From Nemertoderma westbladi (taxonomy: Eukaryota; Xenacoelomorpha; Nemertodermatida; Nemertodermatidae), in contig JAUCBJ010006357.1 in assembly GCA_032718475.1 (NCBI GenBank), positions 1 through 53,747 of the forward strand: a stretch of DNA of 53,747 bases, given 5' to 3'. Positions 1-12,510 of this stretch are shown piece by piece. The translations under genes and the position numbers were made by a program. Below the pieces are notes generated by a model. It made no database searches and had not been told where the DNA came from. It saw only the letters and a program-made list of their open reading frames with translations. The number at the start of each line of letters is the position of its first letter. The first letter of the stretch is position 1.

Positions 1-2659
1 GGGGTCGTATTTTGTTCAAAAAGAATCTGCTTTTGTTTCAACGGGGGCGTATTTTGTTCCAGAAGGATCAGTGTTTGTTCCAATGGGGTCGCATTTTGTT
101 AAAAGATGAACTGCATTTGTTCCAATGGGGACGTATTTTGTTCCAAAAGGATCTGTGTTTGTTCCAATGGGGTCGGTCGGTATTTTGTTCAAAAAGGATC
201 TGCGTTTGTTCCAATGGGGACGTATTTTGTTCCAAAAGGATCTGCGTTTGTTCCAATGGGGGCGTATTTTGTTCCAAAAGGATCTGCGTTTGTTCCAATG
301 AGGACGTATTTTGTTACAAAATGATCTGCGTTTGTTCCAATGGGGACGTATTTTGTTCCAAAAGGATCTGTGTTTGTTCCAATGGGGTCGGTCGTATTTT
401 GTTCAAAAAGGATCTGCGTTTGTTCCAATGGGGACGTATTTTGTTCCAAAAGGATCTGCGTTTGTTCCAATGGGGGCGTATTTTGTTCCAAAAGGATCTG
501 CGTTTGTTCCAATGAGGACGTATTTTGTTACAAAATGATCTGCGTTTGTTCCAATGGGGACGTATTTTGTTCCAAAAGGATCTCTGTTTGTTCCAATGGG
601 GTCGTATATTGTTCCAAAAGGATCTGTGTTTGTTCCAATGGGGTCGTATTTTGTTCCAAAAGGATCTGCGTTTGTTCCAATGGGGACGTATTTTGTTCCA
701 AAAGGATCTGCGTTTGTTCCAATGGGGACGTATTTTGTTCCACAAGGATCTGCGTTTGTTCCAATGGGGACGTATATTGTTCCAAAAGGATCTGCGTTTG
801 TTCCAATTGGGACGTATTTTGTTCCAAAAGGATCTGCGTTTGTTCCAATGGGGACGTATTTTGTTCCACAAGGATCTGCGTTTGTTCCAATGGGGACGTA
901 TTTTGTTCCAAAAGGATCTGCGTTTGTTCCAATGGGGACTTTTTTTGTTCCAAAAGGATCTGCGTTTGTTCCAATGGGGACGTATTTTGTTCCAATATGA
1001 TCTGCGTTTGTTCCAATGGGGACGTATTTTGTTCCAAAAGGATCTGCGTTTGTGCCAATGGGTACGTATTTTGTTCCAAAAGGATATGCGTTTGTTCCAA
1101 TGGGGGCGTATTTTGTTCCAAAAGGATCTGCGTTTGTTCCAATGAGGACGTATTTTGTTACAAAATGATCTGCGTTTGTTCCAATGGGGACGTATTTTGT
1201 TCCAAAAGGATCTGTGTTTGTTCCAATGGGGTCGTATTTTGATCAAAAAGGATCTGATTTTGTTTCAATGGGGGCGTATTTTGTTCCAGAAGGATCTGTG
1301 TTTGTTCCAATGGGGTCGTATTTTGTTAAAAAATGATCTGCATTTGTTCCAATGGGGACGTATTTTGTTCCAAAAGGATCTGTGTTTGTTCCAATGGGGT
1401 CGTATTTTGTTCAAAAAAGATCTGCGTTTGTTCCAATGGGGACGTATTTTGTTCCAAAAGGATCTGCGTTTGTTCCAATGGGGACGTATTTTGTTCCAAA
1501 AGGATCTGCGTTTGTTCCAATGGGGGCGTATTTTGTTCCAAAAGTATCTGCGTTTGTTCCAATCAGGACGTATTTTGTTACAAAATGATCAGCGTTTGTT
1601 CCAATGGGGACGTATTTTATTCCAAAAGGATCTGTGTTTGTTCCAATGGGGTCGTATATTGTTCCAAAAGGATCTGTGTTTGTTCCAATGGGGTCGTATT
1701 TTGTTCCAAAAGGATCTGCGTTTGTTCCAATGAGGACGTATTTTGTTACAAAATGATCTGCGTTTGTTCCAATGGTGACGTATTTTGTTCCAAAAGGATC
1801 TGTGTTTGTTCCAATGGGGTCGTATTTTGTTCAAAAAGGATCTGCTTTTGTTTCAATGGGGGCGTATTTTGTTCCAAAATGATCTGCGTTTGTTCCAATG
1901 GGGGCGTATTTTGTTCCAAAAGGATCTGCGTTTGTTCCAATGGGGCCGTATTTTGTTACAAAATGATCTGCGTTTGTTCCAATGGGGACGTAGTATGTTC
2001 CAAAAGGATCTGCGTTTGATCCAATGGGGCCGTATTTTGTTCCAAAAGTATCTGCGTTTGTTCCAATGGGGACGTATTTTGTTCTAAAAGGATCTGCGTT
2101 TGTTCCAATGGGGACGTATTTTGTTCCACAAGGATCTGCGTTTGTTCCAATGGGGACGTATATTGTTCCAAAAGGATCTGCGTTTGTTCCAATGGGGACG
2201 TATTTTGTTCCAAAAGGATCTGCGTTTGTTCCAATGGGGACGTATTTTGTTCCACAAGGATCTGCGTTTGTTCCAATGGGGACGTATTTTGTTCCAAAAG
2301 GATCTGCGTTTGTTCCAATGGGGACTTTTTTGTTCCAAAAGGATCTGCGTTTGTTCCAATGGGGACGTATTTTGTTCCAATATGATCTGCGTTTGTTCCA
2401 ATGGGGACGTATTTTGTTCCAAAAGGATCTGCGTTTGTTCCAATGGGGACGTATTTTGTTCCAAAAGGATATGCGTTTGTTCCAATGGGGGCGTATTTTG
2501 TTCCAAAAGGATCTGCGTTTGTTCCACTGAGGACGTATTTTGTTACAAAATGATCTGCGTTTGTTCCAATGGGGACGTATTTTGTTCCAAAAGGATCTGT
2601 GTTTGTTCCAATGGGGTCGTATTTTGTTCAAAAAGGATCTGCTTTTGTCTCAATGGGGG
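1..2659. repeat. 42-bp minisatellite array, forward orientation
   Basis: About 63 tandem copies of a 42-bp unit, running off the left edge of the window. Each unit is two related 21-bp halves that both begin TTTGTTCCAA: one continues TGGGGACGTAT, the other AAGGATCTGCG. Because 42 is divisible by 3 and the consensus has no stop triplet on either strand, long open frames appear in all six frames (14-residue periodic peptides). I regard these as repeat artefacts, not genes: there is no flanking gene structure and no frame is favoured. Variants (GAGGACG, TTACAAAATGATC, CACAAGG, TATATTG) are shared between blocks, which shows higher-order copying. Confidence 0.97.
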
Positions 2660-2865
2660 AGATCCTTTTGGAACAAAATACGTCCCCATTGGAACAAACG
2701 CAGATCCTTTTGGAACAATATACGTCCCCATTGGAACAAACGCATATCCTTGTGGAACAAAATACGTCCCCATTGGAACAAACGCAGATCCTTTTGGAAC
2801 AAAATACGCTCCCATTGGAACAAACGCAGATCCTTTTGGAACAAAATACGCTCCCATTGGAACGC
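2660..2865. repeat. 42-bp minisatellite array, inverted segment
   Basis: The same 42-bp unit in reverse complement, about five copies, starting abruptly after the forward copy that ends near 2659. The last copies carry ACGCTCCCA in place of ACGTCCCCA, and the array stops at about 2862 in unique AT-rich sequence. The junction makes a large palindrome with the forward array. Confidence 0.95.
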
Positions 2866-4319
2866 TCCCACTTCAACAATCCATCCTTCCCTATCAAATA
2901 TTTTCCATATAAACCTGCAGTAGTGATATCACGATACATTCCCAGTTGACCTGTTCGACTTTATTAATTCAAATGAAGGATTACCTATGTGATATGCATC
3001 TATATCGATTCCATTCATAATAATAAGCAATGTACGGTTGTAAACGGCTTAAACTATTCCCATTATCAATTGTATATACTATATTACTACTATAAATCAT
3101 CTGCTTTATTATATATATAAAAGTATGCATAGTAGGATATATATCTTAAGCAAATGCATAGGTATGATATTGGACGTAAAAATTAAGCGTTTATTCTTTA
3201 AATTAAATTATATTTAAAAGGAAATAGCGTAAAATGAAATGAAATTCCATTGAAACGTGTGATAGCCTCTGACGCAACGGGTTATGCGATATAATACATC
3301 AGGCAGTAATTATTGTTATAATATCAAGTTTATCGCAGTTCACTAGACGCTATAACATACGGATGTAAAAATGCCGTCGGCATATAGCCTTTGTATGTTC
3401 TGAATGCAATGCCTTTCAAAGTAACATAACAGGGTGGTTGGTGAGAGTTAATGCACAAAACGTTGAATGAAATATCCAGCAGCGATTTTGAATATCGAAT
3501 GAATTTCATTACCTTTCGAATACACACAATTAAATAGGTTGGCTATAAATAGCTATTTTATTCAGGCATCAGTTTCAATTTTATTAAATGTGTTAGTGAA
3601 GAAATTATTATTTCGTACCGAAATAATTATTTTTTCACTTTGGTAGAAACGGTTGGTAGTAACAGTAAATTTTATATGACTAATCATTATCTACTAATCA
3701 CAAGAATTGTGAAATATTCAATACTGTTAATACAACAAATTAGCAAAACTTCACACATAATAATATAACTAACCTTTAACGTTACAATAATTGCACTATT
3801 ATAAGTCGCTATGTTATAAATTTTCAATTTCCATTTCACATTACGAGATAATAAAATGTCATGTGTTCTGTCTACAATTCTTCTCTATGTTATAAATTTC
3901 AATTTCCTTTCCTCTTTTACAAGCGAATTTGTTGCCATGTGTTCGTTCTGTCTAAGAAATTCCTAATTGGAAAACTACTCTGCAGGTAATTTGTTTCTGC
4001 ACGCCTCTCATATTATATAACTATGTATCTTAATGAGATTCTACCATGTTTTCTATACAGGATCTGATCAACAGGAGTACAGTTATGTGATATTTGATAC
4101 GCGGCTACGTCACTCAGTTCATGACAACCAGGGAAAACAATTATTTAATTAATTAATTAATATCACCTGGCAGCAATACTCGAGCTGAATATTTATTTAT
4201 TTGTACTTCCCTCCTGTTTCACTCTAGCATACTTGAGGCCGGTAGGTCCGCTGTTAGAGATAGAAAATATGCAACTTAAGACTGCCTGTTTGTTCAATAG
4301 AAGTGGATTGGGTGGGAGT
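2866..4319. other. AT-rich DNA with no recognisable gene
   Basis: No convincing open frame, RNA gene or known element. It holds short AT-rich microsatellites, for example (TTAA)n near 4147-4162 and TATATA runs near 3108-3145. Confidence 0.6.
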
Positions 4320-4321
4320 TT

Positions 4322-4400
4322 GAGTGTCAGGGGCTAGTGGCTGAGCTGGTTAGCGCTACAGATGAGGCCTGAAACGTACGTACAGCGATGGTTCAACCCC
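4322..4400 (+). repeat. tRNA-derived (SINE-like) head
   Basis: The sequence reads like a decayed tRNA. TGGCTGAGCTGGTTAGCGC matches a pol III A box and D-arm, and GGTTCAACCCCC about 45 bp later matches a B box and T-arm. The acceptor stem does not pair and no CCA-end context is visible, so it is a tRNA pseudogene or SINE head rather than a working tRNA. No clear SINE body or tail follows. Confidence 0.55.
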
Positions 4401-4479
4401 CGGTGACGTGCTTTCCCATTTTTTCCACTTCTGAACAAAACCATTTACATTACATCATTAAAAACAATTATCATCAAAC

Positions 4480-5785
4480 TGTTATAGAGATAGTGAGAGA
4501 ATTAGAGAGACATTGAGAGAGTTAAAGATACACTTAGTGAGTTACAGAGACTGTATGCGATGATACAATTACTGAGTTAGAGAGACTGTAAGAGATGAGA
4601 CAATTCCTGAGTTACATAGACAGTTACAAAGTTACAACGACAGTTACAGAGTTACAGAGACAGTTAGAGAGCTATATAAACTGTGAGAATGTTACAGAGA
4701 CAGTTACTGAGTTTGAGAGACAGTGGAGACATTGAGAGAGTTACAGAAACAGTTAATGAGATACAGAGACTGTGAGAGAGTTTCAGAGACAGTTACAGAG
4801 TTACAGGGACTTTGGGAGAGTTAGAGAGACAGTTACTGAGTTACAGAGACTGTAAGAGAGTTACAGAGGTAAAGATACAGTGGGGATATTGAGCGAGTTA
4901 CAGAGGCAATTACAGAGTTAGAGAGAGTAAGTGGGGATATTGAGAGAGTTACAGAGACAGTTACTGAGTTTGAGAGACAGTGGAGACATTGAGAGAGTTG
5001 CAGAGAATGTGAGAGAGTTACAGAGACAGTTACAGAGTTAGAGAGACAGTGGAGACAGTGAGAGAGTTACAGAGACAGTTACTGAGTTTGAGAGACAGTG
5101 GAGACATTGGGAGAGTTGCAGAAACAGTTTATGAGATACAGAGACTGTGAGAGAGTTTCAGAGACAGTTACAGAGTTACAGAGACTTTGGAAGAGTTAGA
5201 GAGACAGTTACTGATTTACAGTGACTGTAAGAGAGTTACAGAGGTAGAGAGACAGTGGGGATATTGAGAGAGTTATAGAAACAGTTAATTAGGTACATAG
5301 ACTGTGAGAGAGTTTCAGAGACAGTTACAGAGTTACATAGACTTTGGGAGAGTTAGAGAGACAGTTACTGAGTTACAGAGACTGTAAGAGAGTTACAGAG
5401 GTAGAGAGACAGTGGGGATATTGAGAGAGTTACAGAGGCAGTTACAGAGTTAGAGAGACAGTGGGGATATTGAGAGAGTTACAGAGACAATTACAGAGTT
5501 AAAGAGACAGTGGAGACATTGGGAGAGTTACAGAAACAGTTAATGAGATACAGAGACTGTGAGAGAGTTTCAGAGACAGTTACAGAGTTACAGAGACTTT
5601 GGCAGAGTTAGAGAGACAGTTACTGAGTTACAGAGACTATGACAGAGTTACAGAGACAGTTACTGTGTTACAGAGACTGTGAGAGAGTTACAGATATAGT
5701 TAATGAGTTACAGAGACTGTGAGAGAGTTACAGAGATAGTTAATGAGTTACAGAGACTGTGGGAGAGTTACATAGACTGTTACTA
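4480..5785. repeat. Degenerate GTTACAGAGACAGT minisatellite
   Basis: About 1.3 kb of purine-rich degenerate tandem repeats built on a roughly 20-bp motif (GAGAGAGTTACAGAGACAGT and variants). A longer block, recognisable by GACTTTGGGAGAGTTAGAG followed by GTAAGAGAG and GTGGGGATATTGAG, recurs near 4810, 5185, 5340 and 5600, so there is higher-order duplication. The strand asymmetry is strong: one strand is almost free of C runs. No coding potential. Confidence 0.9.
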
Positions 5786-6410
5786 TCACTTTTATATATT
5801 ATAGCAAAGATTCGTTTAAGTATTGTCACAAAATTTAAATTCAATTATTTACGCTTATTTTTTTAATAATAATATAGGTGATTATGTAACTAGATTAATT
5901 CAAATTAATGTGGTTAAGTGAAAAAAACTGAATATTTTATAAACAGTTCTGAGATGGAACAGACGGTGTTTTTAATTGACATTAGATGTGTATCAGCTAT
6001 TCAGGCTGTAATTGCAGTGAGGAATACCGTCTCAACTGCAGGGCTGCTTGGAGGAAAGAAGCCACTCAAATATATCTCATTAATATGTCACTGATAACGA
6101 ATAAATGTCACAATTCCACTCGCTTTTATCTTTAGCAAATAAAATGGCCCTGTCGATTGTAGATGCTTGTTGATAAAACCTTTTCGTAAGTATCTCTATT
6201 ATATTTAACCAATTAATTGCCAAAGTTGTTTTTTTTACATAAAAATACATTTTGCGAGATAATTAATTTCATGACTGCAAAGATTATTGAAAAGCAAGCT
6301 CGAAATCGCTCAAAGGTCCGCGTCTACTAACGCATGAACTGTCTCCCCCTTGAATGGTTTACTACAAACCTATCTTACTACCAATAAATTCATCTGAAAG
6401 GGGGGATTGA
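5786..6410. other. Unique sequence, nothing recognised
   Basis: AT-rich, with no open frame of note on either strand and no recognisable repeat. Confidence 0.5.
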
Positions 6411-6414
6411 ATTC

Positions 6415-6480
6415 GGTACCTAGAGATTCCAAGTTCATCGCTCTACCAACTTCGCCACTGCACAAAATTACTAAAACCTA
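6415..6480 (-). repeat. tRNA-derived (SINE-like) head
   Basis: On the minus strand GTGGCGAAGTTGGTAGAGCG fits an A box and D-arm, and GAATTCAATCCCCC about 35 bp later fits a T-arm/B box. There is no paired acceptor stem, so it is a SINE head or tRNA pseudogene. Confidence 0.5.
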
Positions 6481-6662
6481 ACTGGTAATTTACAACAACA
6501 CCAATAACACCAACAACAACTGAGTGAATACTAGAGGTCTTGCTACGCGGACCTAAAAACCGACCAAGTTAAATTTTTGAAATACCATTATTACCTGTAC
6601 AATTTCAATCTCAATTGTCTTGATCTTGAAGTGCATATATTAATGTTAATATTAAAGATTTA

Positions 6663-6795
6663 TTGTACGGTAAATAAAATATGCTTTATTTACCGTTTGT
6701 CCCGAGATCTGTTATTTACCGACTAGGCACCGGGTGGGAGGTAAATAAGTCAGATCGAGGGGCGAAAAGGTAAATAACGTGTTTTATTTTTTCGT
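6663..6795. repeat. Nested TTATTTACC / GGTAAATAA palindrome
   Basis: An outer inverted repeat begins ATTGTACGG and ends CGTACAAT. Inside it, GATCTGTTATTTACC pairs with GGTAAATAAGTCAGATC around a GC-rich loop (about 6706-6758). This looks like a small hairpin MITE-type unit. No coding capacity. Confidence 0.6.
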
Positions 6796-7379
6796 ACAAT
6801 ATGTAATTCTATTGTTAAAATCATCCTTATTATTTATTATAAGTATTAAAATATAATATTGCTTAATAAGTAATTTGTAACGAAAGAAATTATGCCATAT
6901 ATAATAAAGTAATTTTATCCTCTCTCAAAACGTCGTAAAAGACCTTAAGGCTCGCCCCATTCAATATAATGTATTGTAATAATAATATAAAACTATAAAC
7001 TGTTATTATACTGTACAAATTGTGGGCTCGTTCAGGAGGTGTTTTGCTACAAGTATAATGCGGCTAGGAGGATTCTCCACGGCATAATTAAACATTTTGC
7101 ACCTCGCAGCGCAGTTATTCTTCGTCCTTATTGTGATATATATATACCAATGGAAAGATGTCGTTGCAAGGAATCAAAATTTGTAAATAACTATTAATGT
7201 CGTTGAGAAATAGCTGAGATATGGGTGTTCAAAAAGTGCATGTATTTTGTATTTGCATCCGATACAGCCGGCAGGGCAGGCCATTATATTTAATAAACGC
7301 ACAATATTCTGGAACATATTTCCTATTTGAAGTTTATTAATTACTTGATATCATTTTACTAGTCGCATAGCTACTCATT

Positions 7380-7500
7380 AAATAAATAAAATGTATTTAT
7401 TATACTACAAAGTTGACTGCCCCATTTACCTAGGTAAATAATACAAATCTTATTTACCGCTGGCCCATTGACTGGGCGGTAAATAATGTAAATTTTAACA
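7380..7500. repeat. Second TTATTTACC / GGTAAATAA palindrome
   Basis: TTATTTACCGC pairs with GCGGTAAATAA across a short loop that itself contains GCCCA/TGGGC arms (about 7450-7487). A smaller TTTACCTAGGTAAA palindrome lies just upstream (7426-7440). It shares its arm sequence with the palindrome at 6663-6795, so both are probably members of one short inverted-repeat family. Confidence 0.6.
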
Positions 7501-10500
7501 ATATAAAAGATATTATTGTGGCGTTCTGCAAAGATACAGTTATAGTTTAACACTAAGTTAGCCTTAACTAACTTTTCAATTACTCGAAAAAATTCAAGAC
7601 ATATATATATCCCTAGGATAAAGACGTTCCAAGACTCTTAGGAATTTGGCTGATTACGTTTTTCAAATGATGGGTTCAAAAACCTATCTCAAAAATTTAT
7701 GGTATCAAAAAATATGTTTAAATGCAATCCAAAAATGGGGGTCTCCCAAGTGTGTGGCGAAATTTTTTTCTACATTTCATTTCTCTATTTATAATACAGT
7801 ATTTAGTATGACTATTTAAAAAATTGAATTATATATATTATTTAAAAGTCTTTACAAGATACTTATATATTGGCTCTGTTTAAAATTGATATAACTGGAC
7901 CAAAAATCATGTGTAACAATTCAACAATCCAGCAATCCATTACTTTAATTTCCTTGCATACGTATAGTTACACGTTCGTGGGGCGTCGCGCAGCACGCGA
8001 ACTTGAGCAAGTTCGAAACAAGTTTGATTTGATCTGGAGTCAAAAGTTCGAGAGGTATTTACCCGTAACTTTGAAAACTATTGGAAGTTTTTCTTTAGCA
8101 TGCCCATACAGAATTTGGTTGAAAATTGTTAAAATCTTCAAAATTTATTTTCGATTGAATTTTACATTTCAGACGGACAGACAGACAGACATGATGTTTT
8201 GCCCTATTTACTAATAATTGTGCGCCAAGGCTCGCCCTGTCTGCGTGGCTCGCCCCACATACAGTTGTAGCATTTCTATAGGCGAAAATCTACGTATATT
8301 AAATCAATAACTTTCAACTTACCTCTTTTATAGAACAGTAATACATAAATTCTGTCTAGATTCTATGTTCCAGGGGTCGAAATATATATACCTCAATATT
8401 ATCAATTACTACTTTCTGTATTAAAGAATTTCTAATTGTATTACAAATATAACGTACGCCTAATATAAAAAATAAACAGCAATTCTAATATATTTTTTTT
8501 AACAAAGATAATATTTTAAATTTACTATCTGGGAATGTAATGCTTTTTTGATGTTGGAATCTGTATTATAATAGTTTATGTCTATGCATTATTGTAAAAA
8601 TAATAAATTAAATTGAACTTTGATAAAGACAGAAGCATGTAATTATGCTCATGCACCAGCTTGGCTAACAGATAGACGCATACCAGTCGCAGATTGTCTG
8701 CCATGTGTATAACACGAGAGATATTACCAATATATAGGAGGCCCCTCAGTTTATTATGTGGTTTGTGACACATATTTATCAAGGGACCGTAAATTAATGA
8801 TTCATTCTTGTATATCACTGTGCTGTACATGCAAAAAATTTTTATAAAGTCTTTAATATATTGTTTTAATATTAAGTTATAAAGTTTTAATTATTAAGAG
8901 GGGAGGAAGATACAGTGGAAAGCATATCAACACATGTACCAATACTAAAATTTGTATTTCTAAATATTGTAAGTAAAAGTATAACCAATCACTAGAAAGT
9001 ATTATACCCAACATTTACATTATCGTACTGCATTGTTATACCCACCTTGAGATGAAATTCAACGTCTGACATCATTTTAGACAAACCAGTTGCCAAATTG
9101 CCAACATTCTCTAGCTCCATGATAAATTGTCTGGTAGGATTAAGCTTAAGCTAACGACAAAGTAAGTATGACGCGTTTTTTTAAATTTTTTTTCGATTTT
9201 ACCATTATGGCTGTAGACAATGCAGCTCTTATTGGTAATATGGGCAATGTAATTTGTTATCTCTGCCAAACCTCAATGTATTGTGTATGTGTATGTTATC
9301 TGAGATGAGCTCTGTGGTCAGAGAGCCCAACAAGGGTTTCCATAAAATATAATTGGCTCCACTGTAACTCACAAAAACTTCCGTTTAATGCATTTACTAA
9401 CAGTCGAGTATTTCCATATATTAGAAAGTTTGTTGTTAACGGCTCCTAAACTTATACTAATGAGTCCCTTGGCACCTAGTGTAATGAAAATCTTAATAAT
9501 TCATTGTAATTTTTTCGTGATATAATTAAATTGGCAAAAAATATAATTCATTGCTTTTAGTTAAAAAAAAATGCAAAATCTGACTGAATGGATTTTTTAT
9601 GAGTATCACAGCAATGTTTTGTAATTTTTTTCATATATTTCATAACTACCGGTAGCTACTATTTTTTTGGTTGATAGTGTTTAAGGCTGCTAGTATATTT
9701 ATAGTTTTATTAGTTATATTTTATTAGTTTTTACAATTTTTTTGTTTTTTGTTTTTTATTCTGCCGCAGTAATAATTTATTGATTCGAGATCCTTGTAAT
9801 ATCCTTGACATTTCCAGTTTTTTTTTGTTAATAATTCTCACAGTGCATGAAAGACAAATTTAACATAATAGCTGCGGTATAATCTAGCACTTTATGAGAT
9901 TTAAAAGTGAGGAACTTGAAAATCCAATCGAGAGTGAGGATTTTAATCGCTATGGACTAGAGATGTTATCTTAGTAATTGCTATTATACGACTTGATGTA
10001 TACAATGTTATTTGAAAATGGAAATATCTATAACAAAAGCTATATTTCTTAAAAATTATATGTTAAACAACAAAATTTTAAAAATAAATTTGAATTTTAA
10101 ACAAAACACCATCTTTTACAAAAATCGAAATATTTATTTCATTCTTTAACTATTTTCTCGATACTATTATCCGGGGTGGCGCTCGGTAAATAAAATACCT
10201 CGATATTAGTGATCAATTCATTGATGTCGATAATTAAATGTATCTACTTAACAATTTTTATTTATTTGTTTGAATGTTTTAAATAGTCATCAATTGTTAC
10301 CATATTTTTTTATTAGATTAATTAAAAAAAAAATTAAGAAAGTTCTACTTGATTTAACAGAATAAACAGATTAAATAATACTTTATAACAAAGCAATCAG
10401 CTGTTAGAACTTTTACGTTATTTTATTAGGCATACTGACAGGATATAATATTTAGAATTTAGCAATGAACCTGCTAAATTGCATTTTATAAGTTAAGTAC

Positions 10501-11265
10501 ATCACATGTATTTGTAAAACAAACAGCAAGCAATGAAACATAATGTTTTTCGTGTAAAACACATAAATACTCACAACAGGTATGAACAGTTTATAATGGC
10601 AGGCAACAACAACGTTATGATTAATTCTGTAGTTGGTTGAAACTTATGAAGTTACTTTTAAAATGGGTAGGGCTGCTTCCCATTAGCTGTTTCCATCTGC
10701 CAATCAGTAGTGCTAGAATGGCATGGAACTGGAATTAAGCTATTTCATTCAAGGAATCTCTTTCAAAGCGTCTCAATAATTTGGAAATTAGCTTTTCATC
10801 ATCATAATCCGTTTTTCTAAATGTTAAGATATTTTCAACAAATTGACTGCGTAATTTTGTTAGAGAAATTGTTTTTTCTACATGAATGATAGGAGGTCGA
10901 AAAGGAACAAATGGGGAAAAGGCTAAAATTAGCCCTTATGAAGGATATCAGACTTTCTACTGTTGTATTTCAATTTACAGTATACCCAGCCCCATGAAGA
11001 ATTCTAGGTTTTCACTATAAACATAGGTTACAGAGGGTCTGAATCTAACCAAAACAATAAACGAATTAGTATATGTACAGGTTATAAGACAGAAATAAGC
11101 GCTGTAAAACACTTAATAAGGTTAAATTAAAAAAATGTACAAATTCTTCATATATCAAATTTCAATAAAATTTCGACAGAAAAGTGAAGAAACCCTGGTA
11201 TTCTTTTTGTCGAAAACAACATTTAGGGCTTAATTAATATGCTACGATTCCATATAATATTTTGT
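7501..11265. other. Long AT-rich non-genic stretch
   Basis: No supported gene. A (GACA)n microsatellite lies at about 8172-8195, at the 3' end of a chance 114-codon frame. Poly-T and poly-A runs are common near 9180 and 9740-9830. A CGGTAAATAAA fragment at about 10177 echoes the palindrome family above. Confidence 0.5.
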
Positions 11266-11267
11266 AA

Positions 11268-11365
11268 ATTATTACATTGTACATATTTACAGAGTGGAAG
11301 GGATTACTGTGTGGAAGATAACTTGGCTTAACGAGCCTAAAATATAATCCCATTCACTGTGTGCA
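11268..11365 (+). repeat. SINE body/tail fragment
   Basis: TTACTGTGTGGAAGATAAC followed by GGCTTAACGAGCCTAAAAT and a CCCATTCA end resembles the body of the SINE-like unit at 39955-40300, which has TTACTGTGGAAGATCACCC and GGAGCCTAAAAGATTCTCAC. A tRNA-like head is missing here. The resemblance is by eye and short. Confidence 0.45.
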
Positions 11366-11899
11366 TATTTGTGACAATTCTTTTGGTTTTTGGTTTATAA
11401 TGGTGAAAGAAAATCGTCGATTTACTGTTTCAATAAATTTTTCATATTTTGGATTTTTTCAAAAATCAACTTACCGCTGTCATAACATTATCAACATAAA
11501 TATTGTTGGTCTCAATAGCAACTACCAAAAGTGATTCCGTCTCAATAGTTATTTATACATTAAGTTCACCTATTGTTAAATTGTTATTGTTCGAAAAACA
11601 GCAAACACAAGACACACATCTTTTGACAATAATTATTAGAATTATTAGAATTGCAATTGTTATTATTATTAGGTAACAATAATTAGTAATGAATACAATC
11701 TTTGAAGCATAAGTTGTAGTTCCCGTTACAGAGAAAAAGTTGTCAGAAAATTGTTTAGAGGTTTGGGACATAGGTGGACAAGTGGACAAGTGTACAACCA
11801 GCACCTTCTGGGAGTAGGTGGAAGGCCCAAATGTGTGGTGAGAGGCACAGAACACTGTTTTCATTCATTCATCATCCGGATTATGTATTATTCTGTAGC

Positions 11900-12360
11900 A
11901 TAAGTTTTTATTGTTATATTTGCTCTCCTGCCGTCGTATTTCAGCATGGCTGATGCATTTTGTTAAACTTCAAAACTCTGTACTTACTACAATACGGGCT
12001 GTTAAGGCGAAGAAATTCCAGGACCAGGAAAAGCAATTAATGGACTCCCTTATAGCGATGTCTTTGATGTATGTATGTTCTCCTTGGGAAACTGAGTGAC
12101 TCTAGATAAGAAACACTACTTGCAAAAAAACGCCCTCATAGAGAAATCAGAAAACCTCTCAAAGAAACTGGACCAGAAACCTTCCAATAAAATCTCCGGA
12201 GAGAAATGCTGCCATTGAGGACGAGCTAATCCGGATGACTCTGGCAAGCAACTCTTTGATAAACTCCGACAGTGTATTTTCCAATCAAGAAACTCGCTCT
12301 GCTTCTTTAGCAGAGCAACCAGGGCGGCCTTAAAGTCTAGGCTTACAAGGCTTCAACCTA
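11900..12360 (+). other. Possible decayed coding segment, family unknown
   Basis: Two adjacent frames read like charged, helical protein: one segment with KAKKFQDQEKQLMDS near 12010-12050, and a second starting VTLDKKHYLQKN near 12098 and stopping near 12216. They are in different frames and interrupted by stops. The base composition is richer in G and C than the surroundings. This could be a relic of a LINE ORF1 or an old exon. I do not recognise the family. Confidence 0.25.
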
Positions 12361-12487
12361 GGGGCCCGGCCAGGAAAGGGGCCCGCAAATTTTAGTAAGT
12401 TTTATATATGGACAACTATCATTAAAAAAAACTTTCTTCATCCAATTTTAACCAAGGGGAGGGGGGCGGGGGGGATTCAGGGATTGA

Positions 12488-12510
12488 CCCCCCCCCCCCC
12501 CCCCCCCCCC
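12488..12510. repeat. Poly-C tract (23 C)
   Basis: An uninterrupted run of 23 C after a GGGGAGGGGGGCGGGGGG stretch. The length is likely unstable or uncertain. Confidence 0.9.

Noticed and set aside
1-2865. CRISPR-like array
   Set aside because: The units are contiguous with no unique spacers, and the genome is eukaryotic.
1-2900. Long open frames on both strands (up to 310 codons)
   Set aside because: They are produced by the stop-free 42-bp unit; all six frames are open and none has a start context, domain or flanking gene structure.
7870-8214. 114-codon open frame
   Set aside because: It ends in a (GACA)n microsatellite, has no recognisable domain and starts at a non-ATG codon.
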